Assembly (NCBI GenBank): GCA_900470285.1 | Contig: UCAG01000016.1 | Span: 62,001 to 126,000, forward strand | DNA from: Hyphomicrobiales bacterium | GTDB taxonomy: Bacteria; Pseudomonadota; Alphaproteobacteria; Rhizobiales; Rhizobiaceae | Direction: 5' to 3' | Length of the DNA stretch: 64,000 nt | Shown here: in pieces, positions 17,865 through 26,341 of the stretch | How positions within the stretch are numbered: position 1 is the stretch's first letter | Layout of the letters: the number at the start of each line of letters is the position of its first letter | Program-made: the position numbers and the translations under genes | The notes under the pieces: generated by a model | Database searches by the model: none | What the model was told of the DNA's origin: nothing | The model's input: the letters and a program-made list of their open reading frames with translations, nothing else

Positions 17865-18482
17865 TTAGCGTGCCAGTTCTTTCAGTCCAAGCCGGATCAG
17901 CTTGGCAGAATCCGCATCTTCTCCGGCCTCGCGCAAGGCACTGGCCACCGCATTGGCAGCCTGATCACGTGAATAGCCGAGATTACTCAGCGCGGAAACC
18001 GCATCACTTACTGCAGTGGAAGCCACACCCTCACCGATTTCCTGCTTCAGCCCGATATTGGCCGCAGCATCACCGGCAAAAGCAGGCGCCTTATTTTTCA
18101 ACTCGGTCACAATGCGCTCGGCCACTTTTTTGCCGACACCCGGCGCACGGGACACCATAGCAATATCACGCAAAGCAATGGCATTGGCGAGTTCAGACGG
18201 TGTTAATGTGCCCAGCACTGCCAATGCCACTTTGGCACCAACGCCCTGTACATTTTGCAACAGACGGAACCACTCACGTTCCAATGCCGTACCGAAACCA
18301 TAAAGCCGCAGCACATCTTCACGCACATAGGTTTCAATCAGCAGAATAGCCGCTTCACCCGCTGAAGGCAGATTGCCCAGCGTACGTGCAGAACAGAAAG
18401 CCACATAGCCGACCCCATGCACATCAAGAATGACGTGATCGTCAGCAATTTCATCGACAACACCTTTCAGTTTCCCGATCAT
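17865..18482 (-). CDS. ruvA: Holliday junction DNA-binding protein RuvA
   Basis: A 205-residue protein with the N-terminal OB fold ([26 protein letters not shown]), two helix-hairpin-helix motifs ([37 protein letters not shown]) and the C-terminal RuvB-binding three-helix domain after an Ala-rich linker. Its start overlaps the ruvC stop as ATGA, indicating coupled translation. Confidence 0.97.
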   Translation of the reverse strand: MIGKLKGVVDEIADDHVILDVHGVGYVAFCSARTLGNLPSAGEAAILLIETYVREDVLRLYGFGTALEREWFRLLQNVQGVGAKVALAVLGTLTPSELANAIALRDIAMVSRAPGVGKKVAERIVTELKNKAPAFAGDAAANIGLKQEIGEGVASTAVSDAVSALSNLGYSRDQAANAVASALREAGEDADSAKLIRLGLKELAR

Positions 18483-19012
18483 GATATAGCTGCAATCCTC
18501 CCGCTTTTCTTCAGTTCCGCCAGATTATACAGGCTGTGCCGGTTATGGGCATGACAAATGGCAATCGCCAGCGCATCCGCCGCATCACTGGTATCAAAGC
18601 TCGCCCGTGGCATCAGTACTTTGACCATCATATGAATTTGCTGTTTTTCGCCGTGGCCGACACCGATAACGGATTTCTTCACTGCATTCGGCGCATATTC
18701 AGCTACACGCAATCCGGCCTGTGCCGGCACCAGCAGTGCAATACCGCGCGCCTGCCCCAGCTTCAGCGTAGCACCTGCATCTTTATTGACGAAGGTATGC
18801 TCAACAGCCGCTTCATCCGGCATCATCTGATGCAGAACAGCGCTTAACCCTTCATGCAGCTGGCATAAACGCGAGGCAAGATCCATTTTGTCATCAGAGG
18901 TGACTGTTCCCGCTGCAATAAAATGCAGGGAATTACCCATGGACTCAATCACGCCCCAGCCGGTGCGGCGCAAGCCCGGATCAATACCAATAATGCGAAT
19001 CGCCTGTTTCAT
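18479..19012 (-). CDS. ruvC: Holliday junction resolvase RuvC
   Basis: A 177-residue endonuclease with RNase H fold. The start [18 protein letters not shown] carries the first catalytic Asp; [23 protein letters not shown] has the central Glu, and [14 protein letters not shown] the C-terminal Asp pair. It is the first gene of ruvCAB; a mosaic repeat fills the region upstream. Confidence 0.97.
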   Translation of the reverse strand: MKQAIRIIGIDPGLRRTGWGVIESMGNSLHFIAAGTVTSDDKMDLASRLCQLHEGLSAVLHQMMPDEAAVEHTFVNKDAGATLKLGQARGIALLVPAQAGLRVAEYAPNAVKKSVIGVGHGEKQQIHMMVKVLMPRASFDTSDAADALAIAICHAHNRHSLYNLAELKKSGRIAAIS

Positions 19013-19102
19013 ATGCTGACCTTACCTTGTGTAAGGTGCATTCAACAATCAAAATGTGAACAAAATGGAAACATCGCCATTTAAAGACGGGAGAAGATGC
19101 TA

Positions 19103-19269
19103 AAGCATGTCTGGCTCAAATGGATTCATTTAGTGTTCGCGAACATGCGACAATTAAATGAAACCAGAGCGTGTTGCGTTTAATTATATCCACTGCGCTC
19201 GCTCTGTCTCTTTGTCTTAACGCATGTCGCTATCGGAAAACCGGCACCCACTTTTCCGCGACATGCTTA
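19103..19269. repeat. Mosaic intergenic repeat, modules C-A-B
   Basis: Runs from AGCATGT to ACATGCTTA. Module C (GGCTCAAATGGATTCATTT, GCGAACATGCG) is followed by module A (GAGCGTGTTGCGTTTAATTA) and module B (CATGTCGCTATCGGAAAACC ... TTTTCCGCGACATGCT). C+A recurs at 63601-63706 and A+B at 20405-20506. It ends 7 nt from the rcdA stop codon. Confidence 0.75.
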
Positions 19270-19275
19270 GGCAGA

Positions 19276-19815
19276 TCAATTGCTGCCAAATGCTGTACGC
19301 AGCAGAATGATCTGATCCGAAACCGGATTACCCTTACATTCAACCAGTTCACGGATCGGCTGATGATAGCTGTCACCATCCATGCAACGCACACGATCCT
19401 GAAGATGCAGCGAATGCGCAATCATATCGCGGAAGGCCTGCGGCAGTTCTTTCCAGCCTGCGGTTTTTTCACCGGCAGAATGGGTTTCCAGACTGACCTT
19501 TGCCTTCTCTTTTGCCACCATTTCGCGCGGCATATCACCGGAACGGCTGGCACGCAGCAGCAACAGCCAGGAGGCAATATGCATCAGACGCGAGGTCAGA
19601 CGCATGGATTCAGCGGCATAAAGTGTTGCAGCCTTGTGAGACAGAGAACGCGCAGCGTCTTTCCCCTCACCGTCAAGATAAGCGGCGGCTTCTTCCACCA
19701 GCGCCATACCTTCACTGTAAAGCGGTTTGAAACTGTCTGAAAACACCATACGCTCCGACAGACGGATCATATTGTCCGGGACTCTGTTTTCGCTGCGATG
19801 TGTCTGTTCCATCAT
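19276..19815 (-). CDS. rcdA: DUF1465 protein, RcdA-like adaptor for CtrA proteolysis
   Basis: A 179-residue helical protein of the DUF1465 family (PF07323), whose Caulobacter member RcdA is an adaptor helping CpdR/PopA deliver CtrA to ClpXP. Seen: FSDSFKPLYSEGMALVEEAAAYLDGEGK, LYAAESMRLTSRLMHIASWLLLLRA, and ELPQAFRDMIAHSLHLQDRVRCMD, a helical pattern typical of the family. The first of two tandem ATG codons is used; no strong ribosome site is seen. A TTAACCAT half-site lies 234 nt upstream. Orthology is inferred from family, and local function is untested. Confidence 0.75.
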   Translation of the reverse strand: MMEQTHRSENRVPDNMIRLSERMVFSDSFKPLYSEGMALVEEAAAYLDGEGKDAARSLSHKAATLYAAESMRLTSRLMHIASWLLLLRASRSGDMPREMVAKEKAKVSLETHSAGEKTAGWKELPQAFRDMIAHSLHLQDRVRCMDGDSYHQPIRELVECKGNPVSDQIILLRTAFGSN

Positions 19816-20048
19816 CTTGTTCTGCTCACTGGCAACTGCAGCTCACTGAACCGCAGTTGTAATTTTTGACAAGCATTCCGACCTCATAAGGCACCGCATT
19901 TCCTCCGGTTTATAACCGGCCAAACAGGCGAATCCCCTATAATCAGGCTGCACTTCACTCGTTTGCATCACAAAGCGTGATAGTAAAAAACCGTTTGGCT
20001 ATGGCCTATCCAAGCAAAATGCACGCTCATACACGCTCGCGCAATAAT

Positions 20049-20067
20049 ATGGTTAAAGAAAGATGAA
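20049..20067 (-). promoter_or_regulatory. Candidate CtrA site upstream of rcdA
   Basis: The minus strand reads TTCA-TCTTTCT-TTAACCAT, with a perfect distal half and one mismatch in the other. It lies in the 698-nt stretch 19816-20513, which also holds DnaA-like boxes, a small RNA candidate and a repeat. Confidence 0.4.
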
Positions 20068-20200
20068 TTGTGATTTTGTGCTTGCCAGAGTAAATAATGC
20101 CATCCAAGTGAAGAAAGTCAGCTTGTTCAAATAGTTAAGCAGAATCGCCTATATTTTCCGGCAACAGCAACGCCTGCCCGCAGATTTTCGCAGAAACTCT

Positions 20201-20232
20201 TTATCCACAAAGCGGCTCTCAACTGCGGATAA
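20201..20232. promoter_or_regulatory. DnaA-box-like pair
   Basis: TTATCCACA at 20201-20209 is the perfect DnaA consensus; the inverted TGCGGATAA at 20224-20232 reads TTATCCGCA on the minus strand, one change away. They face each other about 20 nt downstream of the small RNA terminator. Confidence 0.35.
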
Positions 20233-20251
20233 ACAAAGCAGGCTCAGAAAT

Positions 20252-20350
20252 AAAAAAAGAGCCGCAAAAGCGGCTCTCAGAAGTTTAACAGGGAGGCGTC
20301 ATACAGAGGGACCAAGTCCACTCGGTAAGAATCCGGCAAAACCGGATAGC
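20252..20350 (-). ncRNA. Candidate small RNA with three hairpins and terminator
   Basis: On the minus strand, about 98 nt fold into ATCCGG/CCGGAT (20331-20347), ACCGAG/CTTGGT (20311-20326, one G-U pair), a single-stranded segment with GACGCCTCCCTG, and a strong terminator AGAGCCGC/GCGGCTCT with TTTT loop followed by seven T. An AATATA -10-like box (20352-20357) and a TTAA-N7-TTAA site precede it. No open frame fits and the next minus gene is about 435 nt further on, so a free RNA is more likely than a leader. CCTCCC resembles the anti-Shine-Dalgarno motifs of alphaproteobacterial sRNAs. Family not assigned. Confidence 0.55.
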
Positions 20351-20370
20351 CCTATATTCTTTTGTTAACT

Positions 20371-20385
20371 TTAATATTTAGTTAA
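20371..20385. promoter_or_regulatory. CtrA-type site over the -35 region of the small RNA candidate
   Basis: TTAA-TATTTAG-TTAA, an exact TTAA-N7-TTAA spacing, centred about 30 nt upstream of the predicted RNA start, where CtrA usually activates. Confidence 0.45.
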
Positions 20386-20404
20386 TGCGGTGAGTTCAGT
20401 TTCT

Positions 20405-20506
20405 AGAGCGTGTCGCGTTTAATTGTATCCACTGCGCTCGCTCTATCCCTTATTTTTACGCATGTCGTTATCGGAAAACCGTGCCCACTTTTCCGCGACA
20501 TGCTCT
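20405..20506. repeat. Mosaic intergenic repeat, modules A-B
   Basis: AGAGCGTGTCGCGTTTAATT (module A) followed by GCATGTCGTTATCGGAAAAC ... TTTTCCGCGACATGCTCT (module B). Nearly identical in its A and B parts to 19103-19269. It ends 8 nt before the opgC stop codon. Confidence 0.75.
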
Positions 20507-20513
20507 ATCACTT

Positions 20514-21734
20514 TCAGGAAGCAGGAACCGAACGCGGCTTCACAGCTATAGGAGCTGGTTTCCGGCTTTCTGCCGCTCGTGCGGATCTTGCGATTTCCGG
20601 CACAGGACTTTTCGAAACCGCTTTGCCTTTCCAGCCGATGCGTGGCAGCCATTCCAGATAATAGACCAGCGCAAACTGAGCCATAATACCACCCGCGATC
20701 AGCAAGGTATCAAAGGACAGGCTCACCGGATAAACATGGCGCAGTGCCTGACCGGCCATCGCCAGAATAGTACCCGCCACAAAAACCGGCAGCGAATGCT
20801 TACCCAGCAAAGCCAGCGGATGGTTCATATCAAGACGGGCTTTTTCCGACAGCGCAGGAATACCAGCAATAACATAGGCAAGCGCCAGCACATGCAACAA
20901 ACGGGTTGCCGAAAGATAGGTCTTGTCAAAACCGGTCAGCACCGCAGGCAGGCCGAAGGAAATATCCCAGTTCGGATGCGGGACGCGCAGCCACAGCAGG
21001 GAGAAAACCAGATAAGAAATCGCCGCAATCATCAGCGGACGGTTCTGATCAAAGCGGCCGCCCTGCTTCACATAGGCCATGGCACCAATACCTATGGCGA
21101 ACAGAAACTGCCACGACAGCGGATTGAGGAACCAAACGCCCTGTGTCGGATAATTCATCGGTGCAATATAATAATAACCGGATAGAAACCAGATCGAACC
21201 GGAAATCGTCAGCATCAGCGAAATACTGATCCGTGACAGATAAAGCATAACCGGAGCAAACAGCATCAACACCAGATAGAGCGACAGGATATTATTATAG
21301 CCGAGCTGATGGCCAAGCGTGGCCAGACCGACAAAAGCCTGAGCAGGCTGCTCCATCACAGTCTTGATATTGATCATTTCCAGCATTTCCGGCCGCTTCA
21401 TATAAATGGCCGTAAAACCGAAAATCGCCAGCGTGATGAGTGTTGTCATCATCTGCGCCATATAAAGCGTCATCGACCGGCGTGCCATTTTCAATGACAG
21501 CAACAGACGATTACCTTCAACAAATTTGGAACTATAGGCAAGCGCAACAGCCAGACCGGAAATCAGCACAAAAGCTTCAGCGGAATCGGAAAAACCAAAT
21601 TCGCGATGCGTGAACTTTTCATAAATTGTGCCCGGAACATGGTTGATGAAAATCGTCAGCAATGCCAGCGCCCTGAAAACATCAAGACGCGTATCGCGCA
21701 TTTTCACCATCTGTCCTGCATTATGTATTGTCAT
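20514..21734 (-). CDS. opgC: OpgC-family membrane acyltransferase (glucan succinyltransferase-like)
   Basis: A 406-residue polytopic membrane protein of the OpgC family, beginning near MRDTRLDVFRALALLTIFINHVPG (the conserved RLDxxRA...NH motif of acyltransferase-3-like proteins), with FGFSDSAEAFVLISG next and about ten hydrophobic segments. Family members add succinyl groups to periplasmic or cyclic glucans; Brucella modifies cyclic beta-1,2-glucan, so osmotic adaptation is a plausible role. The ATG at 21734 has AGG 6 nt upstream; the frame extends to 21821 without a ribosome site. The C-terminal 30 residues are basic and probably cytoplasmic. Confidence 0.82.
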   Translation of the reverse strand: MTIHNAGQMVKMRDTRLDVFRALALLTIFINHVPGTIYEKFTHREFGFSDSAEAFVLISGLAVALAYSSKFVEGNRLLLSLKMARRSMTLYMAQMMTTLITLAIFGFTAIYMKRPEMLEMINIKTVMEQPAQAFVGLATLGHQLGYNNILSLYLVLMLFAPVMLYLSRISISLMLTISGSIWFLSGYYYIAPMNYPTQGVWFLNPLSWQFLFAIGIGAMAYVKQGGRFDQNRPLMIAAISYLVFSLLWLRVPHPNWDISFGLPAVLTGFDKTYLSATRLLHVLALAYVIAGIPALSEKARLDMNHPLALLGKHSLPVFVAGTILAMAGQALRHVYPVSLSFDTLLIAGGIMAQFALVYYLEWLPRIGWKGKAVSKSPVPEIARSARAAESRKPAPIAVKPRSVPAS

Positions 21735-22128
21735 TGCCAGCCTGCCTTTTGCCTGACTTGCCTGAATGTTTTCATCTCTTAAGAAACGAAAACATGTCCT
21801 GCAGACAGTTTTTGTCTGCATACAACAATACGACTCAAATGGGACACGAAAGCGGCTAAGCCACCGCTTACCCCCATCACATTATTTTCCAGAACTAAAC
21901 AAAACGGCAATGACAATAAGTTGTTAGCGTCACGCACAAGGGAAAATTCAGGGAAAGAGGACAGTGCTTCGATGTTTTTCTGCCTGTCTTTAAAAACCGC
22001 GTTATCTTTTGGCAAATATGCTCTAAACAGAAGATAATGACCGGTATATTGCATATTTTACTCTGTGCAATTCCCGAACTTTGCCATTTTTATGGGCTAT
22101 TGGCGCCCGCTCAACGAGGCTTTATCTG
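21735..22128. other. Divergent intergenic region opgC/thiE-like
   Basis: 394 nt without a supported gene. It must hold both divergent promoters. I see no TPP riboswitch before the thiE-like gene and no strong hairpin; one weak minus-strand frame (21779-22054) lacks coding signs. Confidence 0.5.
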
Positions 22129-22794
22129 ATGAAATTTCCTGAAAACCGTCCGCGTCTGGTGCTGGTTGTCCCTTCTCCTTCTTCGGAAGGGCATACAGCA
22201 GATACGCTGCTTGCCACGCTGGATAAAGCCCTGACCGCAGGCGACATTGCCAGCGTCATTCTCGACAACGGGAAAACCGACGAAGCATCCTTTCAGGCTT
22301 TTGCAACACTGGCCGTTGGCAAAATTCAGGCAGCAGGCGCCGCAGCCATTATTCTGAACGACACCCGCACTGCCGGCCGTGTCGGCGCAGACGGCGTGCA
22401 TATTGAAGGCTCTCTGGCTGATATTGCAGATGCAGTTGAGCGTTATACGCCGAAAATGATTGTCGGCACCGGCAATGTGAAAGAGCGTCACACAGCGCTG
22501 GAAGTCGGTGAGTTGCAGCCAGACTATATGTTCTTCGGCAAAATCGGTGCCGATACCAAACCGGAAGCCCATCCGCGCAATCTTTCACTGGCTGAATGGT
22601 GGGCGGCAATGGTTGAGATTCCTGCTATTTTGCAGGCCGGTTCAAAACTGGATGATCTCGCGGCTTGTTTTGCCACACATGCGGAATTTATCGCATTGGG
22701 TACGGCTGTGTTTTCCGCAGAAGATCCTGCACAGGTTATTGCCGATGCAAACCGCCGGCTCGATGAGATGAGCGCCGCTGAGACTGATGAGTAA
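22129..22794 (+). CDS. Thiamine phosphate synthase-like protein (ThiE/TenI superfamily)
   Basis: A 221-residue TIM-barrel protein. Recognisable are AAAIILNDTRTAGRVGADGVHIEG (ThiE-type strand with ADGVH), MIVGTGNVKERHTALEVGELQPDYMFFGKIGADTKPEAHPRNL, and IALGTAVF near the end. ThiE couples HMP-PP and THZ-P to thiamine phosphate. The usual G-x-S-x-H phosphate loop is not clear (GTGNVKERHTA), so catalytic activity is less certain than fold; it may be a TenI-like or divergent member common in Brucellaceae. ATG at 22129 chosen for GAGG 9 nt upstream. It lies 12 nt before the Sel1 gene. Confidence 0.7.
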   Translation: MKFPENRPRLVLVVPSPSSEGHTADTLLATLDKALTAGDIASVILDNGKTDEASFQAFATLAVGKIQAAGAAAIILNDTRTAGRVGADGVHIEGSLADIADAVERYTPKMIVGTGNVKERHTALEVGELQPDYMFFGKIGADTKPEAHPRNLSLAEWWAAMVEIPAILQAGSKLDDLAACFATHAEFIALGTAVFSAEDPAQVIADANRRLDEMSAAETDE

Positions 22795-22806
22795 CAGAGT
22801 TAGACC

Positions 22807-23976
22807 ATGCTGAAAAAATCCGTTTTGTTCAACAGCACCTGTGCCTTCTGGTTGGTTGCCGCAGCGGCATCTATACCGGCAACCACTTTAATGGCTGCGG
22901 AGGCCGCAAAACCGGTACCTGAGAAAACAGTGCCGGAAGCTGACAAGCCCAAAACTGATAAGACAGAGACGGATAAACCGGCAGATCCGACCGGCGCATC
23001 TATGGATGTACCGGCGGTTTCAACTGGTTTCACTATTCCGGAACTTGCCGGATCATGGTCGAAAAATCAGACTGAAAAAGCCGATATGCTTCAGCAACCG
23101 GCAACGACCGATGCCATGCCCGCTTTTAACGAGAACCGGTTCGGGGACAAAATTGCTGATCCGGCCTTCGGTGCATTTCAGCGCGGTCTTTATCTGACAG
23201 CCTTCAATCTTGGCATGGAACGCGCCAAAGCCGGTGATCCGGCAGCGCAAACACTGGTAGCTGAAATCTATGCTCGCGGCCTTGGCGTCAAAGCTGATCA
23301 GAAACAAGCAGCACATTGGTATGGTCTGGCCGCAGAAAAAGGCGAGCATGAAGCCCAGTTCCGCTACGCCGCCATGCTGCTTCAGGGCATCTACGTCACC
23401 AAGGACCCGAAAAAAGCTGAAGAGCTGATGCAAAAAGCGGCCGAAGCAGGCAATGCCATGGCGCAATTCAATTATGCGCAAATGCTGATGATGCGCCGTC
23501 CCGGAGCCAAAGGGCTGGATGAAGCCGCTCCATGGTTCCGGAAAGCGGCAGATGCCGGACTGGCCGATGGTGAATATGCTGTCAGTCAGCTGCTTGCCAA
23601 TGGCACGACAACTATCAAACGCGATGATGCGCAGGCGCGGGAATATTTATTACGTGCTGCCCGCAAAAATTATGACACGGCACAGCTTGATCTGGGCACA
23701 TGGCTGGTCGAAGGGCGTGGTGGCGAGCGCAATTATGATGCCGGTTTCCGCTGGATGCTGACAGCAGCGCGCGGCGGCAATATTGCAGCCATGGCGCGTG
23801 TGGCACGGCTTTATCGTGACGGCATCGGCACAGACGGTAATTCGGTTGAGGCTGCGGCATGGTATATTCTGGCGCGGCGCTCAAAACTCAATGCCAAAGA
23901 CCTCGATTCTTTCATGGACGGGCTGACAGATGAAGAAATTCAGCAGGCCATCGCCCGTGCAAACAATCTGCGCTGA
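22807..23976 (+). CDS. Periplasmic Sel1-repeat (TPR-like) protein
   Basis: A 389-residue exported protein: signal peptide MLKKSVLFNSTCAFWLVAAAASIPA, a charged Lys/Asp/Pro-rich linker (residues about 35-65), then about six Sel1-like repeats from residue 130 on, e.g. AQTLVAEIYARGLGVKADQKQAAHWYGLAAEKG, AQFNYAQMLMMRRPGAKGLDEAAPWFRKAADAG and AMARVARLYRDGIGTDGNSVEAAAWYILAR. Such proteins act as protein-protein scaffolds in the envelope (ExoR of rhizobia is an example). The partner is unknown. It follows the thiE-like gene closely and is probably co-transcribed. Confidence 0.85.
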   Translation: MLKKSVLFNSTCAFWLVAAAASIPATTLMAAEAAKPVPEKTVPEADKPKTDKTETDKPADPTGASMDVPAVSTGFTIPELAGSWSKNQTEKADMLQQPATTDAMPAFNENRFGDKIADPAFGAFQRGLYLTAFNLGMERAKAGDPAAQTLVAEIYARGLGVKADQKQAAHWYGLAAEKGEHEAQFRYAAMLLQGIYVTKDPKKAEELMQKAAEAGNAMAQFNYAQMLMMRRPGAKGLDEAAPWFRKAADAGLADGEYAVSQLLANGTTTIKRDDAQAREYLLRAARKNYDTAQLDLGTWLVEGRGGERNYDAGFRWMLTAARGGNIAAMARVARLYRDGIGTDGNSVEAAAWYILARRSKLNAKDLDSFMDGLTDEEIQQAIARANNLR

Positions 23977-24002
23977 CCGGTAAAATTGCATTTTTACTAA
24001 CA

Positions 24003-24040
24003 TAGAGCGCTGTGCGCCCGATCAGGTGCACAGCGCTCTA
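24003..24040. repeat. Inverted repeat after the Sel1 gene
   Basis: TAGAGCGCTGTGC (24003-24015) pairs perfectly with 24028-24040; 12-nt loop. No T-run follows. AGAGCG ends are shared with the mosaic repeats. Confidence 0.7.
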
Positions 24041-24053
24041 ACACTTTAAATGG

Positions 24054-24100
24054 GAGCATAATTTTCGCTTAAACTGATTCAAGTTTAAGAAATTATGCTC
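24054..24100. repeat. Long nested hairpin element
   Basis: GAGCATAATTT (24054-24064) pairs with 24090-24100 and the inner CTTAAACT (24068-24075) with 24082-24089, giving a 19-bp stem with a 3-nt bulge and 6-nt loop. Together with the preceding hairpin it fills the first part of the 335-nt gap before efp; the rest (24101-24311) shows nothing else distinct. Confidence 0.75.
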
Positions 24101-24311
24101 TAGTGCAGCCTGAAGTCCGGCAAAGCACCGTATCAGACTTGCTAAAATTGCAGATTTATGGTCTTGAAAACCCCGATTGATATGGCTTGAGAGCCCTCTG
24201 ATACCGCCTGCGGCATTTTTTGCCAAACCGCCACCGGTTTTGCGCGAAGCGACGCAGAATTTCAAAGGGTAAATCAGAGAAAATTTCACACTAATTCCGG
24301 ATTTAACGAAC

Positions 24312-24872
24312 ATGAAGATCAACGGTAACGAAATCCGTCCCGGCAATGTCATTGAGCACAATGGCGGCCTGTGGGCAGCAGTTAAATGCAACGCGGTTAA
24401 ACCAGGTAAAGGCGGCGCCTATAATCAGGTTGAACTGAAAAACCTTATCGACGGCACCAAGCTGAATGAACGTTTCCGTTCTGCTGAAACTGTTGAGCGC
24501 ATCCGTCTTGAGCAGAAAGACTTCTCTTTCCTCTATGAACAGGGTGAAGCTCTGATTTTCATGGATACCGAAAGCTACGAACAGCTCGAACTGAACAAAG
24601 ACTTTGTTGGTGAACGCGCTGCATTCCTGCAGGACGGCATGATGGTCACTGTTGAAATGCACGAAGAACGCCCGATCGGCATTCGTCTGCCGGATCAGGT
24701 TACACTGGCAATCACCGAAGCTGATCCGGTTGTTAAAGGCCAGACAGCGGCTTCTTCCTACAAGCCTGCAATTCTGGAAAACGGCATCCGTATTCTCGTA
24801 CCGCCTTTCATTGAATCCGGCGAACGCGTTATCGTTGACACCAACGAACTGACATACGTATCCCGCGCCTGA
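24312..24872 (+). CDS. efp: Translation elongation factor P
   Basis: A 186-residue three-domain protein that relieves ribosome stalling at polyproline. The loop tip [16 protein letters not shown] has Lys33 at the position lysylated by EpmA in E. coli (K34), so the lysine-type modification is expected; epmA is not in this window. Domain II/III motifs [21 protein letters not shown] and [19 protein letters not shown] are intact, length normal. It is preceded by hairpin repeats and stands apart from its neighbours. Confidence 0.97.
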   Translation: MKINGNEIRPGNVIEHNGGLWAAVKCNAVKPGKGGAYNQVELKNLIDGTKLNERFRSAETVERIRLEQKDFSFLYEQGEALIFMDTESYEQLELNKDFVGERAAFLQDGMMVTVEMHEERPIGIRLPDQVTLAITEADPVVKGQTAASSYKPAILENGIRILVPPFIESGERVIVDTNELTYVSRA

Positions 24873-24916
24873 TCCGGCTCAAAAGACACCCTGTAATCTT
24901 CAGGATTTAAATATTA

Positions 24917-24948
24917 TTTCATCCGCAAGGCATGCTTTGCGGATGAAA
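24917..24948. terminator. Hairpin downstream of efp
   Basis: 12-bp perfect stem TTTCATCCGCAA/TTGCGGATGAAA with an 8-nt loop, 45 nt after the efp stop. No clear T-run follows on the plus strand, so terminator function is probable but not certain. The rest of the 445-nt gap to suhB contains the structured leader at 25138-25240. Confidence 0.5.
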
Positions 24949-25137
24949 AAGCTATTAAGCACATTGACATTTGTGAATAGATCCAGAAAACGAAAGCACC
25001 TTTCGGAGAATGTGCGCGTGCTCATATTATTGGGCTGCGTCGATCTGATCCGGCCGTGCCGGACTATGCTCTAAACAGTCTCTCGCTTTTAGCTCAGATA
25101 TTATTTATGCATGATCTCTATGCATATAAAAGATTAT

Positions 25138-25240
25138 CCGGCGAACAGACGCTGCTCACATTTAACGTCTGTGCCAGCCGGTTTCCACACATGAAAACTG
25201 CCCCTCGTCTTTGGTGAGGCTTAGCGGTTTTCTCTTTGAC
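25138..25240 (+). promoter_or_regulatory. Structured leader region upstream of suhB
   Basis: Two hairpins: CCGGC...GCCGG enclosing CAGACG/CGTCTG (25138-25181), and GAAAACTGC/GCGGTTTTC enclosing CCTC/GAGG (about 25192-25236). They lie 80-180 nt before the suhB start. A suhB RNA motif is known in Rhizobiales upstream of this gene, but I could not match its CCTCCT-type signature, so identity is left open. A TTGACA follows at 25237-25242. Confidence 0.4.
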
Positions 25241-25317
25241 ACGAACGCATAAATTGTACCGGCCGGCGATGCAGACTTCAGCCAGCACCGGACTTATGCA
25301 CTGACAGGACGAAAAAT

Positions 25318-26109
25318 ATGGCGCGCTCAGCAATTCTCAACGTTATGGTTCAGGCCGCAATCAAGGCCGGACGCTCACTGGCGCGTGATTTCGGTGAAGT
25401 ACAGAATCTGCAAGTCTCGCTCAAAGGCCCGGGCGATTATGTAAGTCAGGCCGATAAAAAAGCCGAAGATATTATTTTCAGCGAACTGCGCCGTGCGCGT
25501 CCTGATTATAGCTTTTTGATGGAAGAACGCGGCGCGGTTGAAGGTGCTGACAGCCAGCACCGCTGGATCGTTGATCCTCTCGACGGCACCACCAACTTCC
25601 TGCACGGTATTCCGACATTTGCCGTTTCCATCGCTCTTGAGCGTCAGGGACAGGTTGTTGCCGGTGTGATCTACAATCCGGCAACGGACGAACTTTATAC
25701 CGCGGAACGTGGCGGCGGTGCATTCCTCAACGACCGTCGCCTGCGCGTTGCAGCCCGCTCCAAGCTTTCCGACGCCGTGATTACCCATGGTATGCCGCAT
25801 CTGGGTCGCGGCAAACACGGTCATTATCTGATTGAACTGCGCAATGTTATGGGTGAAGCCGCCGGTATGCGTGCGTTTGGCGCCGCTTCTCTGGAGCTCG
25901 CTTATGTCGCTGCCGGCCGTGTTGACGGCTACTGGGATGAGCCGCTCTCCCCTTGGGATATGGCAGCTGGTATCCTGATGGTGCGTGAAGCCGGTGGCTT
26001 TATCTCCGACAAAAACGGCCAGCAGGATATGTATGAGCAGAAAAACATCGTAGCCGGTAATGAGATCATTCACGGCCAACTGCTGCGGACAATCAAAAAG
26101 CCGGTCTGA
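25318..26109 (+). CDS. suhB: Inositol monophosphatase family protein SuhB
   Basis: A 263-residue Mg-dependent phosphatase. Metal-binding motifs are EERG (after PDYSFLM), WIVDPLDGTTNFLHG and LSPWDMAAG, spaced as in inositol-1-phosphatases. It hydrolyses inositol phosphates; in E. coli SuhB also serves in rRNA antitermination complexes, a role not shown in alphaproteobacteria. AGGA lies about 8 nt before the ATG. A strong terminator follows. Confidence 0.93.
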   Translation: MARSAILNVMVQAAIKAGRSLARDFGEVQNLQVSLKGPGDYVSQADKKAEDIIFSELRRARPDYSFLMEERGAVEGADSQHRWIVDPLDGTTNFLHGIPTFAVSIALERQGQVVAGVIYNPATDELYTAERGGGAFLNDRRLRVAARSKLSDAVITHGMPHLGRGKHGHYLIELRNVMGEAAGMRAFGAASLELAYVAAGRVDGYWDEPLSPWDMAAGILMVREAGGFISDKNGQQDMYEQKNIVAGNEIIHGQLLRTIKKPV

Positions 26110-26134
26110 TTAAAACTATCAGGCTGAAATCATC

Positions 26135-26172
26135 AATCCTCCGTTCATCTCTGATGTGCGGAGGATTTTTTT
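26135..26172 (+). terminator. Intrinsic terminator of suhB
   Basis: AATCCTCCG/CGGAGGATT 9-bp stem with a 15-nt loop followed by seven T, 26 nt after the stop codon. Confidence 0.9.
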
Positions 26173-26341
26173 ATGCCCTGCTCCCGTTTTCACCGTAATA
26201 GCCAGCCACAGTCGGAAATATGACAGGAATAAAAGTTTCAGTTTTGAAAATTTTGCAGTAGCGTCCTGTATCACAAAGCGGTTTCAGACAATGCAGAACA
26301 GCATCTGAAGCAAAACACATCAGGCTCAGCGAGAGAATATT

